The translations under genes and the position numbers were made by a program. Below the pieces are notes generated by a model, which saw only the letters and a program-made list of their open reading frames with translations, ran no database searches and was not told the origin of the DNA. Below are positions 28,778 to 37,656 of a stretch of DNA of 64,000 nucleotides, piece after piece (position 1 is the stretch's first letter; every line of letters begins with the position of its first letter). Location of the stretch: contig NZ_KE007366.1 of NCBI RefSeq assembly GCF_000400735.1, positions 62,001 to 126,000 on the forward strand, written 5' to 3'. Source of the stretch: Acinetobacter tandoii DSM 14970 = CIP 107469. GTDB lineage: Bacteria > Pseudomonadota > Gammaproteobacteria > Pseudomonadales > Moraxellaceae.

Positions 28778-29089
28778 CTAAATATCCAAGATTTGAATAA
28801 ACTCAAAAGCTGGTTCTTCATAAGGATGATTGGTTTTAAGCGCGTGAGCCACTGCTTTGGCATGAGCTTCTGGCACAATCGTTTCTACTCGCCATTCAGG
28901 CACTTGTTCTAAACGATTCAACTCACCAATGAATGGATTTGCCCCCTGTACAGGCTTAAACTGTCCCATACCCAGAACTTGCCATGCACAATGTTCATAA
29001 TTTCCAATTCCCCCCGCACCTGCTGAAAAAATGGCTTGTTTAGTCGACTCTAGGTGACTCTCTGGAACGTAGTAAATTAATTTCAGCAT
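28778..29089 (-). CDS. Small NIF3/YqfO-like domain protein
   Basis: 103 aa resembling the PII/CutA-like insertion domain found in the middle of long NIF3-family proteins such as YqfO, here as a stand-alone gene. Segments MLKLIYYVPESHLESTKQAIFSAGAGGIGNYEHCAWQ and HPYEEPAFEFIQIL are typical. Small trimeric proteins of this type are often of unknown function; metal or nucleotide binding is possible. A strong AAGGGAAC ribosome site precedes ATG 29089. A separate full NIF3-family protein is at 57948. Confidence 0.75.
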   Translation of the reverse strand: MLKLIYYVPESHLESTKQAIFSAGAGGIGNYEHCAWQVLGMGQFKPVQGANPFIGELNRLEQVPEWRVETIVPEAHAKAVAHALKTNHPYEEPAFEFIQILDI

Positions 29090-29292
29090 GAGTTCCCTTT
29101 TTTCAAATTTATGAGTGTGTATATTGTGGAATGATTACTTCTTAAAACACAAGTGACCGTTCTTACTTCACAAACCATATGATTTCTAACATCAAATTAA
29201 AAATGACATTGCATACCTGAGAATCAAACTTCAGTAAAAATAAGTATTTTGATGTTTCATCCACATTTTCAATAAAGTACATTTATTTATTA

Positions 29293-29311
29293 AATAATAA
29301 TTGTTATCATT
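29293..29311. promoter_or_regulatory. Candidate Fur box
   Basis: The 19-mer AATAATAATTGTTATCATT matches about 12 of 19 positions of the Fur consensus GATAATGATAATCATTATC. It lies 42 nt upstream of the DUF3649-PepSY-DUF3325 cassette, so iron repression is a sensible expectation. Match counted by eye. Confidence 0.5.
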
Positions 29312-29353
29312 TGTATTAATATTTAATCAACTTCTATCGTCAGATGCTCTCTC

Positions 29354-29704
29354 ATGAATAATTCAAGTGCGCCAGAACAGCTGATAGCAGCCCCCACACT
29401 CAAAATTAAACCCAAATCGCAGACAGACTCGACCTTGCTCAAATATCGTTGCATGGTGTTTTATCGTTTTGTTTTAGCCATTTTCGGTGGCTATCTACTT
29501 TCAGCCCTGACCGCAATTGTTATTGCGAAAGCATTTATCGACTCTCGAGCGACTGCTGCAATCGCCGCAACCCTATTGGCTTTTTGCATTCATTGCGCCG
29601 CATTTATTTGGGTATTTATGGTGCATAAAACGATCAAAGCCAGCCTTGGCATTTTTATTCCATGCCTCGTTCTTTGGCTAACTTCGCAATTTTTAGGGGC
29701 TTGA
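29354..29704 (+). CDS. DUF3649 small membrane protein of iron-uptake cassette
   Basis: 116 aa with a soluble N-terminal tail of about 30 residues and three hydrophobic helices (about residues 34-58, 62-80, 85-113). Proteins of this family are commonly encoded with PepSY membrane reductases and DUF3325 proteins near siderophore systems. One nt separates it from the next gene. It may form a small accessory subunit of the reductase. No stronger ribosome site is seen; the ATG at 29354 is the only credible start. Confidence 0.75.
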   Translation: MNNSSAPEQLIAAPTLKIKPKSQTDSTLLKYRCMVFYRFVLAIFGGYLLSALTAIVIAKAFIDSRATAAIAATLLAFCIHCAAFIWVFMVHKTIKASLGIFIPCLVLWLTSQFLGA

Positions 29705-29705
29705 T

Positions 29706-31391
29706 ATGCGTCCAGATGACAAAATTGAAGGTCCTCGTCAGTCCATGTCGTGGTTACACACATGGGCAAGTCTGATTTTAGGCTGGCTGCTATATGCCAT
29801 TTTTGTAACGGGCACGCTCAGTTTTTTCCAGAATGAAATTACCGTATGGATGAAACCAGAACTGCATCAATCTGTCGCCAATAATACCCAAATCCAACAA
29901 ACTCAAATTGCATTAAATTATCTGCAAAAGAACCATCCTCAGGCAGGCAGTTGGATGATTTCTCTGCCAAACTCTCGTCAAACCACCACTGAAATTATGG
30001 TGCGTAAACAAGGCGAAGATCCGCATGCTCGACGTGGTGGTGAACGTATTAGTTTAGACAGCCAAACTGGAGAAGTTTTACAGGCACGAGATACACCTGG
30101 CGGCAGTTTTCTCTATCGTTTCCATTTTGAACTGTACGGATTACCACGACTTTGGACTCGTTGGTTAGTAGGATTAGCCACCATGCTCATGCTGGTTGCA
30201 ATTGTAAGTGGCATCATTACTCACAAAAAAATCTTCAAAGACTTTTTTACGTTCCGTTCAGGCAAGGGACAACGTTCTTGGTTAGATGCGCATAATGCAA
30301 CCGCGGTCTTTGCACTGCCCTTTCATATCATGATCACCTTCAGTGGTTTATTACTCCTGATGTTCATGTTTATGCCTTGGGGAATTAATCAGATCTATTC
30401 AGATCGTCAAGAATTTCTCAAGGATTTACGTCCACAAAGTAATGCTCAACCATCAAAGCCGCCATCAGAATTACGTGGTTCTGGACGGGGTGAACAAGAG
30501 CGTGGTGAGCATGGACGTCATAAAAGAGAAGCAGAACCTCAAGCGGCACCAATGGCTGATCTGACTCCAATGTTGAACTATGCAGCATCTCAGTGGCAAA
30601 ACAATCCCATTGGTTCAATTCAAATCATTGCTCCAAATACCACGGCGGCGAGTGTCGAAATTAAAGCACTGTATGCAGAAAGTGTCATTGCACGAAATAT
30701 TATGCCCACGTTTACCTTTAATGGAATGACTGGTATCAACACGACAGAGCAAAATTCACCTTATCGGGCCTCAGTTCCAATGGGCATTTATAATGTCGTG
30801 ACTGTTTTACATGAAGCACGTGGCCTAGATTTAACACTACGTTGGTTATTGTTCTGTTCTGGGATTCTGGGCACTTTAATGGTCGCAACAGGACTTATTT
30901 TATGGTGTGTCAAACGTGCGCCACAACAACAAAAACAAGGTTATAAATCTTTTGGTTATCGCTTAGTTGAAGTCACCAATATTACGGTAATTATTGGTTT
31001 ACCTTTGGCTTGTGCAGGTTATTTTTATGCAAACCGATTATTACCAGTGCAACTCGAAACACGTTTAGATTGGGAAATTAATATTTTCTTGATTACGTGG
31101 TTATGCTGCCTTATTTATGCCATTTTCCGTACCCATCGTCAGGCTTGGTTGGAATTACTCGGGTTCGCGACCATCATGTTTGCTTTGCTGCCTATTTTAA
31201 ATGCACTGACAGGTGGTCATGCGTTATGGCTCAGTATTGCAGAAGGACAATGGATGATTGCCAGTTTCGACCTCATGGCATGGGCTTTGGCATTCATCTT
31301 TGGCATGGCTTATCTTAAAGTCAAAAATCATAAAGGATTAACTGCCAAAAAAACCAAAACAGCTCCTCGACCACAGGAGCTAACATCATGA
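29706..31391 (+). CDS. PepSY-domain membrane protein (PiuB-like)
   Basis: 561 aa inner-membrane protein. Four hydrophobic helices of the PepSY-associated type: about residues 17-38, 158-178, 200-225 and 380-405, with further C-terminal helices from 425. Periplasmic PepSY-like regions lie between, and a charged low-complexity linker (RGSGRGEQERGEHGRHKRE) is near residues 258-277. Members such as PiuB and FsqB-like proteins reduce iron-siderophores in the periplasm or during uptake, using helix-bound haem His residues. Central gene of the DUF3649-PepSY-DUF3325 operon, its stop overlapping the next ATG. Confidence 0.8.
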   Translation: MRPDDKIEGPRQSMSWLHTWASLILGWLLYAIFVTGTLSFFQNEITVWMKPELHQSVANNTQIQQTQIALNYLQKNHPQAGSWMISLPNSRQTTTEIMVRKQGEDPHARRGGERISLDSQTGEVLQARDTPGGSFLYRFHFELYGLPRLWTRWLVGLATMLMLVAIVSGIITHKKIFKDFFTFRSGKGQRSWLDAHNATAVFALPFHIMITFSGLLLLMFMFMPWGINQIYSDRQEFLKDLRPQSNAQPSKPPSELRGSGRGEQERGEHGRHKREAEPQAAPMADLTPMLNYAASQWQNNPIGSIQIIAPNTTAASVEIKALYAESVIARNIMPTFTFNGMTGINTTEQNSPYRASVPMGIYNVVTVLHEARGLDLTLRWLLFCSGILGTLMVATGLILWCVKRAPQQQKQGYKSFGYRLVEVTNITVIIGLPLACAGYFYANRLLPVQLETRLDWEINIFLITWLCCLIYAIFRTHRQAWLELLGFATIMFALLPILNALTGGHALWLSIAEGQWMIASFDLMAWALAFIFGMAYLKVKNHKGLTAKKTKTAPRPQELTS

Positions 31392-31726
31392 TGTTCTTTT
31401 TATTGATTTGGTCATTATCTAGCTTAGCCTTTATTGCCTTAGCCAGTTCGATGTCGAAACATCAAAAACAGATTTTTGGCAATGAACTCAACGCCATACA
31501 AACGCGCTACGCCACAATCATAGGATGGCTACTACTCACCTTTAGTCTAGTGATATGTATCCTGTCAGGAAAACTCAGCAATATGCTCAGTTTCTGGGTA
31601 GGTGTCCTCAGTTTTGCTGCTTTATTTGTCGGTGTATCTTTGAGTTATTTTGAGCAGAAAATCAAAGCCTTTACACTTGCACTTTGTATGCTTAGTCTCA
31701 TGAGTGCAACGATACTGTGGTTTTAA
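31388..31726 (+). CDS. DUF3325 small membrane protein of the same cassette
   Basis: 112 aa with three to four predicted helices. The ATG overlaps the previous TGA (ATGA), so it is translationally coupled to the PepSY gene. The family name is taken from the typical three-gene order; its function is unknown, presumably in the same iron-related reductase. It is closed by the terminator at 31765. Confidence 0.72.
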   Translation: MMFFLLIWSLSSLAFIALASSMSKHQKQIFGNELNAIQTRYATIIGWLLLTFSLVICILSGKLSNMLSFWVGVLSFAALFVGVSLSYFEQKIKAFTLALCMLSLMSATILWF

Positions 31727-31764
31727 TGCTGCACTCCGTCAAAGCTTTTAGGCTATAATCACTG

Positions 31765-31789
31765 AGCCAATCTTCGGATTGGCTTTTTT
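31765..31789 (+). terminator. Terminator of the iron cassette
   Basis: Perfect 7-bp stem AGCCAAT (31765-31771) and ATTGGCT (31778-31784) with a CTTCGG loop (UUCG-type), then TTTTT. It explains why the start of the next gene should be sought downstream of it. Confidence 0.9.
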
Positions 31790-31812
31790 AATTGACTGCC
31801 TTTGGAATTTCT

Positions 31813-32325
31813 ATGTCTCAACTTCCTTCTATTTCAGCAGAACTCATTAATCGTGCAATTGCTGGTAATGCAGCAGCACAGTTCGAGGTTGCCACTTTAT
31901 ACATGGAAAGTGAAGATGAACAGCACATTGAACTTGCCGAAGAATGGGCACTGAAAGCTGCTGCAAATGGTCATGTCGAAGCCATGTACTGGCTCGGTGA
32001 AGGCTATACCGTTTATGCAAAAGAACTGCTAGATGAAGATCCAGAAGAAGCCAAATATTATTTTGAACAAGCCTACCATTGGCTTAAGCAGGCTAGTAGC
32101 GTCAAACATGCGGCTTCTATTTTAGAACTGGCAGGTTTCTACCGTCGTGGCGATGTGGTCGAAAAAGATGTTGTAAAATCTGTAGCCTTGGTACAACAAG
32201 CCGCAGAGCTGGGTGAAGTACAAGCCATGCGCGACTTAGCTTGTATTTATGCTCATGGTTTAGGCGTTGAAATTGACGAAGCCAAAGCAGATGAATGGAA
32301 CAATAAAGCGCAACAAGCTAGCTAA
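31813..32325 (+). CDS. Sel1-like tetratricopeptide-repeat protein
   Basis: 170 aa, with Sel1 repeats (for example AQFEVATLYMES near residue 23, AMYWLGEGYTVY, AQAMRDLACIYAHGLGVEIDEAKADEWNNKAQQ at the end). Such proteins are protein-protein interaction modules. No signal peptide, so cytoplasmic. ATG 31813 with GGA 7 nt upstream is preferred to an in-frame TTG at 31792 that lies immediately behind the terminator. Partner unknown. Confidence 0.78.
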   Translation: MSQLPSISAELINRAIAGNAAAQFEVATLYMESEDEQHIELAEEWALKAAANGHVEAMYWLGEGYTVYAKELLDEDPEEAKYYFEQAYHWLKQASSVKHAASILELAGFYRRGDVVEKDVVKSVALVQQAAELGEVQAMRDLACIYAHGLGVEIDEAKADEWNNKAQQAS

Positions 32326-32336
32326 GCTTGAGTAAT

Positions 32337-32373
32337 AAAAACAGAAACTCTTTTTGAAACGGGTTTCTGTTTT
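32337..32373. terminator. Bidirectional terminator
   Basis: Stem AAAACAGAAAC (32338-32348) with GTTTCTGTTTT (32363-32373), 14-nt loop; serves the Sel1 gene and the convergent DUF4424 gene. Confidence 0.8.
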
Positions 32374-32385
32374 AATATCCTCTAT

Positions 32386-33351
32386 TTACGAACGGACATG
32401 AACAAAAATAAGGTCTAAATCTCGCTTTGGTAGAAAATTCTTTTTCCTCATTTCAAAACGTGTTGGGCTAATTTTTTTGACTTCTCCGTCCCAACAAAAT
32501 GACACCAACTCCCCTGCATCTCGCTCTACGGTCAGTTTAAAATCTGCTATCGGTTTTGCCCAATTTGCCCCTGTTGTTAAAATATAACTTAATGCTTGAT
32601 AGGGCGCGTGCTGTGCCTTGGCTTTGGCGAGTCCCGCTTTAAAGTGCTTATCCATACAGTAAGTTTTTTCATCTTCTTCTGGATAAAGTGACACTGAACC
32701 GCCGACCAATGGTGCATATTGATGCTGAATACGCGTAATACTGTTGGCTTTAAAATTTTGCTGCCAACTATAAATAACCTGCGCTTCCCAATAGATTTCA
32801 TCACCTGCTTGATAAGGTTTTAACAATTGCTGCACTTGAGGTTCTTTACAGCCAAGCATCCGACCACTGTAATCAACGTCTTGCTGCATACTCCACGGAT
32901 ACATCAAATCATGTTCAGTAAATCCACATTTCTTTAAAGCACTGGTGACATCAATAGGATCAGCTTCCCAATTCACTTCACCTTGCTTGGTCAGCGTTGG
33001 TAAAAAAGCCCGTACATGCTGCTGTGGTTGAATGCTTTTACCATTGGCTTGTATTTTAAAACTTTGCAGCAAATGTTCAGTATTCGCAAAATCGCTTTCA
33101 CGTGAACTTCCGACACGAGGTAAAGGAAATAAGACCGTTTCTTGAATATCTTGATCTGTCAGATTCTTAAATTGATAATCCACGCGAATCTGCTTTTTAC
33201 TCACAAATAAATCTTCACTTTGCATGGAGATTTTAGGGCTTTTCAGATATTGCACACCACCTGTTGCCACAAAGCCCGTGCTGTCATTGGCATTGACCCA
33301 ACCACACAGACACAAGAGCCCTAAACCATAACCCCATTTCATCTTATTCAT
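32386..33351 (-). CDS. DUF4424-family secreted protein
   Basis: 321 aa with signal peptide (residues 1-21, ending WVNA) and a mature beta-rich domain. The family start STGFVATGGVQYLKSPKISMQSEDLFVSKKQIRVDYQFKN and VLFPLP are readable. Four or more cysteines (CGFTEHD, CKEP, YCMDK, FCWDG) may form disulfides in the periplasm. Function is unknown. It stands alone on the minus strand. Confidence 0.72.
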   Translation of the reverse strand: MNKMKWGYGLGLLCLCGWVNANDSTGFVATGGVQYLKSPKISMQSEDLFVSKKQIRVDYQFKNLTDQDIQETVLFPLPRVGSSRESDFANTEHLLQSFKIQANGKSIQPQQHVRAFLPTLTKQGEVNWEADPIDVTSALKKCGFTEHDLMYPWSMQQDVDYSGRMLGCKEPQVQQLLKPYQAGDEIYWEAQVIYSWQQNFKANSITRIQHQYAPLVGGSVSLYPEEDEKTYCMDKHFKAGLAKAKAQHAPYQALSYILTTGANWAKPIADFKLTVERDAGELVSFCWDGEVKKISPTRFEMRKKNFLPKRDLDLIFVHVRS

Positions 33352-33510
33352 CCTTCTTCTATTTTTAGTTCTTCAATACTTTATACATAAGCCAATAATT
33401 GATAATCAGATCAATATTACACTTCACCCTTGATATTAAACTCTACTCAACAGCATGACTTTATCCATTCTAGAGTTTAACGAAATAGATAAAGTCAAAG
33501 TTCGAATCAT

Positions 33511-34050
33511 TTAGTTCAGCGTAGTCGATTGAAGTTTCACCTCACGATCATCAATCACAATCGCTTGTCGGCAAATCCCTTCTGCTTTTCGTTGCTGTTC
33601 AAATACTAAGGCAGGCATTGGTTCAAAATTATCAAAGAAACAAATTTCCTGATCATCGATTGAATAGACCAAGGACTGGTTGCCCACTTCATCTAATGTG
33701 TCATAGTAGACAATCACCATTTTACCCTGCTCAATCTGGGACTGGATCTGGGTATAGCTCAGCGCAGGCTCAATTGGGATACGTAAAGCTTTCGCTTCGG
33801 CATAACTTTGTCGTTCGGTTCGGTCAATATTCGGGTCGGGATCGGTATGGAAAGAAACGTGAAATCCAATCTTCTTTAAAGCAACCGCTAATGCAATGGT
33901 AAATGTACCATCTTGACGATCATGTCGGCATAACTTAATCAGCTCATTCATATCGACTTGTGTACCATGATGCTGTAACAACATCCAAACGGCAAATACA
34001 CCACAATTCGCTTCTAGATTCAGCAAAGAATCAGGAATCTCTAAAGCCAT
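33511..34050 (-). CDS. C39-peptidase-like cysteine protein, probably without catalytic His
   Basis: 179 aa resembling the papain-like C39 fold. The Cys motif ANCGVFAVWMLLQHHG is at residues 14-29 (Cys16). In active C39 peptidases a conserved GH(Y/F)V-type histidine follows at about 100 residues; here the corresponding segment reads VGNQSLVYSIDDQEICFFDNF, with Asn124/Gln125 in place of the His. So it may be a pseudo-enzyme or a binding domain. No signal peptide, no ABC transporter and no bacteriocin gene nearby. The C39 relationship itself is by motif only. Confidence 0.6.
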   Translation of the reverse strand: MALEIPDSLLNLEANCGVFAVWMLLQHHGTQVDMNELIKLCRHDRQDGTFTIALAVALKKIGFHVSFHTDPDPNIDRTERQSYAEAKALRIPIEPALSYTQIQSQIEQGKMVIVYYDTLDEVGNQSLVYSIDDQEICFFDNFEPMPALVFEQQRKAEGICRQAIVIDDREVKLQSTTLN

Positions 34051-34163
34051 AGGTTCACTCTCAAGATAATATGAGGCGGATGATATATAAATTGATCGAT
34101 AAAATTAAGATTTATTAAAACATAGTCGCTTTATAGTTCATTTTTACATAGTTTTCTTTATCG

Positions 34164-34991
34164 TCATGGTGCATTTTTGATATACATGAATAAAATCCAA
34201 CCTGCAAACAATATTGTCCACCCTACAATAAAGAATACAGCGATAAATACATAGCGTTTAGGCTTAGACCACGTTTGAATTGTATGAGATGGATTGATGG
34301 TTTTCTTTATCATTAAGCCTAAAGCCGCCAATAAGGCAAAGATACTAATAAGCTGCAAGCCCCATAAAATTTTTGCCAACCACGAACCACGTAGGTCAAA
34401 CCATTGCTGTGAATAAAAATACATAGATTTTTGTGGTTGAGCTGGGTTAACTAACACCATCGCCTGACCATTTAAAAATTGATTTTTCAACTTAGATTCA
34501 GTGAGTTGACGCAGTCCCGGTGGTTCATCTGTCAACAACATTGCATATTAACGGACTAAATCACTTTGTTCTGCTAAATAATGTTTACCTTGATATTCAT
34601 ATTGATAAATTACATTCATATAGGCATAACTCACACTTCTCGAACGCCGATAAACATTTGATTGTGAATCGATGAGTTGAACCTGACTGACATGCTGCCA
34701 ATGAGGATGCGTCCATTCAAATTCTTTTAATTGTAATTTAGGAGAAGCACCCCAAATCATCTGAAAAAATACATAACAAATAAAAATTGAAATAAATTGA
34801 AATAGAATCCGATGTTTTGATATATATTTTCTAAGGATTAACAAATAAATAGCAAAATGAAATACGACGGCATAAACCACTATGCGTAGATTTTCTCCGT
34901 AGAAAAACATCAAATAAAGCCCAAAAACTACTGCGATTCCCCCAAATATCTGTACTACATTTTCTTTTACAGTATCCAACTTTTCATTCAT
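34164..34991 (-). pseudogene. DUF3592-like membrane protein split by one in-frame stop
   Basis: Two reading segments lie in the same frame: 34991-34548 (147 aa, N-terminal helices at about 17-36, 42-58 and 70-90, then a domain ending YEYQGKHYLAEQSDLVR) and 34547-34164 (YAMLLTDEPP..., QAMVLVNPAQPQKS, then two helices). Together they form one 275-codon DUF3592-type protein interrupted only by a TAA at 34550-34548 after codon 147, one base from CAA, GAA or AAA. An ATG at 34541 could restart translation three codons later, but no ribosome site is clear. Likely a nonsense pseudogene, unless it is a sequencing error or recoded stop. Confidence 0.65.
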
Positions 34992-35084
34992 CCATTCATT
35001 TCACATATTTATATTTATCAGTAGATAAGTTTAAGACATCACAATTCTGCTGAATACAGTTGATACGTTTTTATACAATCTTCA

Positions 35085-35113
35085 TTGGAACAAAACCAAA
35101 ATGTGGGTACAAT
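35085..35113 (+). promoter_or_regulatory. Promoter of ahcY
   Basis: -35 TTGGAA (35085-35090), 17-nt spacer, -10 TACAAT (35108-35113). Transcription should start near 35120, a few bases before the riboswitch. Confidence 0.65.
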
Positions 35114-35119
35114 ACTCCG

Positions 35120-35235
35120 CAGTCGAGGGATGCTGCGACTTTTTCACAGGCTGATTTTCAAAAACAGTAATGTGAAATCGCTAGGCTCGACGATTCGGTT
35201 AGACATTCGTGCTAATCAACAACGGCATCCGCGAA
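35120..35235 (+). promoter_or_regulatory. S-adenosylhomocysteine (SAH) riboswitch
   Basis: Directly upstream of ahcY. Three pairings of the SAH class can be drawn: P1 TCGAG (35123-35127) with CTCGA (35186-35190); P2 TTTCACA (35142-35148) with TGTGAAA (35171-35177), extended by GCGA/TCGC (35135-35138 with 35178-35181); and the pseudoknot GGATGC (35128-35133) with GCATCC (35225-35230). The family's signature segments CGAGGGATGCTGCGAC, TAGGCTCG and CAACGGCAT all occur in order. A further 6-bp hairpin lies at 35197-35217. Family members bind SAH and raise ahcY expression. The link between the aptamer and the ribosome site is not resolved. Confidence 0.85.
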
Positions 35236-35274
35236 CATAATGATCAATTTTTATTTTTAATTAAGGAGATCGTA

Positions 35275-36657
35275 ATGAACGCGGTTAATGCTTCATTTAC
35301 AGATTACAAAGTTGCTGATATCACTCTAGCTGACTACGGCCGTAAAGAAATCAAACTTGCAGAAGCAGAAATGCCAGCATTGATGGGGCTACGTAAGCGT
35401 TATGCTGCTGCAAAACCACTTGCTGGCGCAAAAATCCTTGGTTGTATCCACATGACCATTCAAACTGCCGTTCTTATTGAAACATTAGTTGAATTGGGCG
35501 CAGAAGTTCGTTGGACTTCTTGTAACATCTTCTCTACTCAAGACCATGCTGCTGCTGCAATCGCTGCTTCTGGTGTACCTGTATTTGCTTGGAAAGGTGA
35601 AACAGAAGAAGAATATGTATGGTGCTTAGAGCAACAAATCAATGTGAATGGCAAACCTTGGGATGCCAACATGATTTTGGATGATGGCGGTGACTTAACT
35701 GCTCTTGTGCATGACAAGTATCCAAATGTTTTAGCTAAAATTCACGGTATTACTGAAGAAACCACGACAGGTGTTCAACGTTTGCTTGAAATGTGGAAAG
35801 ATGGTTCACTTAAAGTTCCTGCAATCAACGTTAACGACTCAGTAACTAAATCTAAAAATGACAACAAATATGGTTGCCGCCATTCATTAAATGATGCAAT
35901 CAAACGTGCAACTGACATGCTTCTTTCTGGTCGTCGTGCGCTAGTGATTGGTTATGGTGACGTAGGTAAGGGTTCGGCACAATCTCTTCGTCAAGAAGGC
36001 ATGATTGTACGTGTAACTGAAGTTGACCCAATTTGTGCAATGCAAGCATGTATGGACGGTTACGAAGTTGTTGCTCCTTACAAAAACGGTGTTCAAACAG
36101 GTAAAAAAGAAGACATTAATCTTGACCTTCTTCAAAATACTGACCTAATTGTAACGACAACGGGTAACTACCACGTATGTGACGCTGCAATGTTAGATAC
36201 ATTAAAAGCGGGCGCTGTTGTATGTAATATCGGTCACTTCGATACTGAAATCGACACAGCATATTTACGTGGTTACAAGTGGGTTGAAGTTAAGCCTCAA
36301 GTTCACCAAGTTTACCGTTCTGAAAATGACAGCGATTACCTCATTCTTCTTTCAGAAGGTCGTTTAGTTAACCTTGGTAACGCGACTGGTCACCCTTCAC
36401 GCGTTATGGATGGTTCATTTGCCAACCAAGTCTTGGGTCAAATGCACTTATTTGCTGAAAAATTTGCTGATCTTCCTGAAGATCAAAAACAAGCTGCGAT
36501 TCGTGTAGAACTTCTACCTAAGAAATTAGATGAAGAAGTTGCTGCGGCAATGGTTGCTGGTTTTGGTGGTGTCTTGACTCAATTGACTCAAGAACAAGCA
36601 GACTACTTAGGTGTAGCGGTTGAAGGTCCATTCAAATCGGACGCTTATAAATACTAA
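35275..36657 (+). CDS. ahcY: S-adenosylhomocysteine hydrolase
   Basis: NAD-dependent enzyme converting SAH to adenosine and homocysteine, removing the inhibitor of methyltransferases. 460 aa from ATG 35275 with AAGGAG 6 nt upstream; a longer reading into the riboswitch (to 35209) is not credible. NAD site [14 protein letters not shown], and substrate region DDGGDLT and [13 protein letters not shown] near residue 60 match the family. The SAH riboswitch precedes it and metF follows after 138 nt, behind a terminator. Confidence 0.97.
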   Translation: MNAVNASFTDYKVADITLADYGRKEIKLAEAEMPALMGLRKRYAAAKPLAGAKILGCIHMTIQTAVLIETLVELGAEVRWTSCNIFSTQDHAAAAIAASGVPVFAWKGETEEEYVWCLEQQINVNGKPWDANMILDDGGDLTALVHDKYPNVLAKIHGITEETTTGVQRLLEMWKDGSLKVPAINVNDSVTKSKNDNKYGCRHSLNDAIKRATDMLLSGRRALVIGYGDVGKGSAQSLRQEGMIVRVTEVDPICAMQACMDGYEVVAPYKNGVQTGKKEDINLDLLQNTDLIVTTTGNYHVCDAAMLDTLKAGAVVCNIGHFDTEIDTAYLRGYKWVEVKPQVHQVYRSENDSDYLILLSEGRLVNLGNATGHPSRVMDGSFANQVLGQMHLFAEKFADLPEDQKQAAIRVELLPKKLDEEVAAAMVAGFGGVLTQLTQEQADYLGVAVEGPFKSDAYKY

Positions 36658-36672
36658 TTTTTCATCTCTGCT

Positions 36673-36702
36673 AAATCCTCTCCTGTCAGGAGAGGATTTT
36701 TC
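36673..36702 (+). terminator. Terminator after ahcY
   Basis: 12-bp perfect stem AAATCCTCTCCT (36673-36684) with AGGAGAGGATTT (36688-36699), 3-nt loop and T run. Confidence 0.9.
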
Positions 36703-36795
36703 CCTGAATTAAATACCGCAAGGTTCCTCTCTCTAGAAGAAGTTTCAGGCTGAGGGTAAAAACTAATACAAGCATTTATAAAAAAGGATTTGAAC

Positions 36796-37632
36796 ATGTC
36801 GAAACACATTCCTATTTCTTTTGAGTTTTTTCCGACCAAAACGGATGCGGGTGCAGAGAAGCTTAAAGTCGTACACCAAGAACTACAACTCCTAAACCCT
36901 GAGTTCTTCTCAATTACTTATGGTGCTGGTGGCTCAACTCGTGAACGTACCTTAGCTGCCATTGCTGAATTTAATGGTAAAGGCACACCAGTTGCACCAC
37001 ACTTATCTTGTATTGGTGATGACAAAGCTCGTATCGCTGAATTACTCGACATCTATAAAGCCCAAGGTATTGACCGCATCGTGGCTTTACGTGGGGATTT
37101 GCCTTCTGGTCAGGTCGGTTTAGGTGAATTACCTTATGCAACAGATTTGGTTCGCTTTATTCGTGAACATTCAAATGATCACTTTCACATTGAAGTTGCT
37201 GCATATCCTGAAATGCATCCACAAGCAGAAAGCTTTGATTTAGATATTCAACGTTTTTGCGATAAAGCCAATGCAGGTGCTAACGCTGGTTTAACCCAAT
37301 TCTTCTTTAATCCAGATGCCTACTTTTACTTTGTAGATCGTATTCAAAAAGAAGGTGTAAATATTCCAATTGCACCTGGCATTATGCCAATTACCAATGC
37401 AAGCAACTTGATTCGCTTTGCAGATGGAACGGGCGCTGAGATTCCACGCTGGATTCGCAAGCAACTGGCAACCTATGGTGATGATACGGCAAGCATTAAA
37501 GCTTTCGGCCATGAAGTTGTGGTCAAACTTTGTGAACGCCTGATTGCTGGTGGTGCTCCAAGCTTACACTTTTACACGATGAATACTACTGATCCAACTC
37601 GTCAGCTTGTCACTGACCTTGGTTTAGCTTAA
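36796..37632 (+). CDS. metF: 5,10-methylenetetrahydrofolate reductase
   Basis: FAD enzyme making 5-methyl-THF for methionine synthase. 278 aa from ATG 36796 (AAGGA 7 nt upstream); a TTG 6 nt earlier is less likely. The family start ISFEFFPTKTDAG, the FAD/folate strand VALRGDLPSGQ and FFNPDAYFYF and HFYTMN near the end are visible. It makes physiological sense beside ahcY, since both act in the methyl cycle, and rsmE follows after 24 nt. Confidence 0.96.
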   Translation: MSKHIPISFEFFPTKTDAGAEKLKVVHQELQLLNPEFFSITYGAGGSTRERTLAAIAEFNGKGTPVAPHLSCIGDDKARIAELLDIYKAQGIDRIVALRGDLPSGQVGLGELPYATDLVRFIREHSNDHFHIEVAAYPEMHPQAESFDLDIQRFCDKANAGANAGLTQFFFNPDAYFYFVDRIQKEGVNIPIAPGIMPITNASNLIRFADGTGAEIPRWIRKQLATYGDDTASIKAFGHEVVVKLCERLIAGGAPSLHFYTMNTTDPTRQLVTDLGLA

Positions 37633-37656
37633 TCCTAACTTGACGAGTTGTATTTT

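Noticed and set aside
35209..35274. Longer reading of AhcY starting with GTG at 35209
   Set aside because: It would begin inside the riboswitch; the ATG at 35275 has a perfect AAGGAG site.
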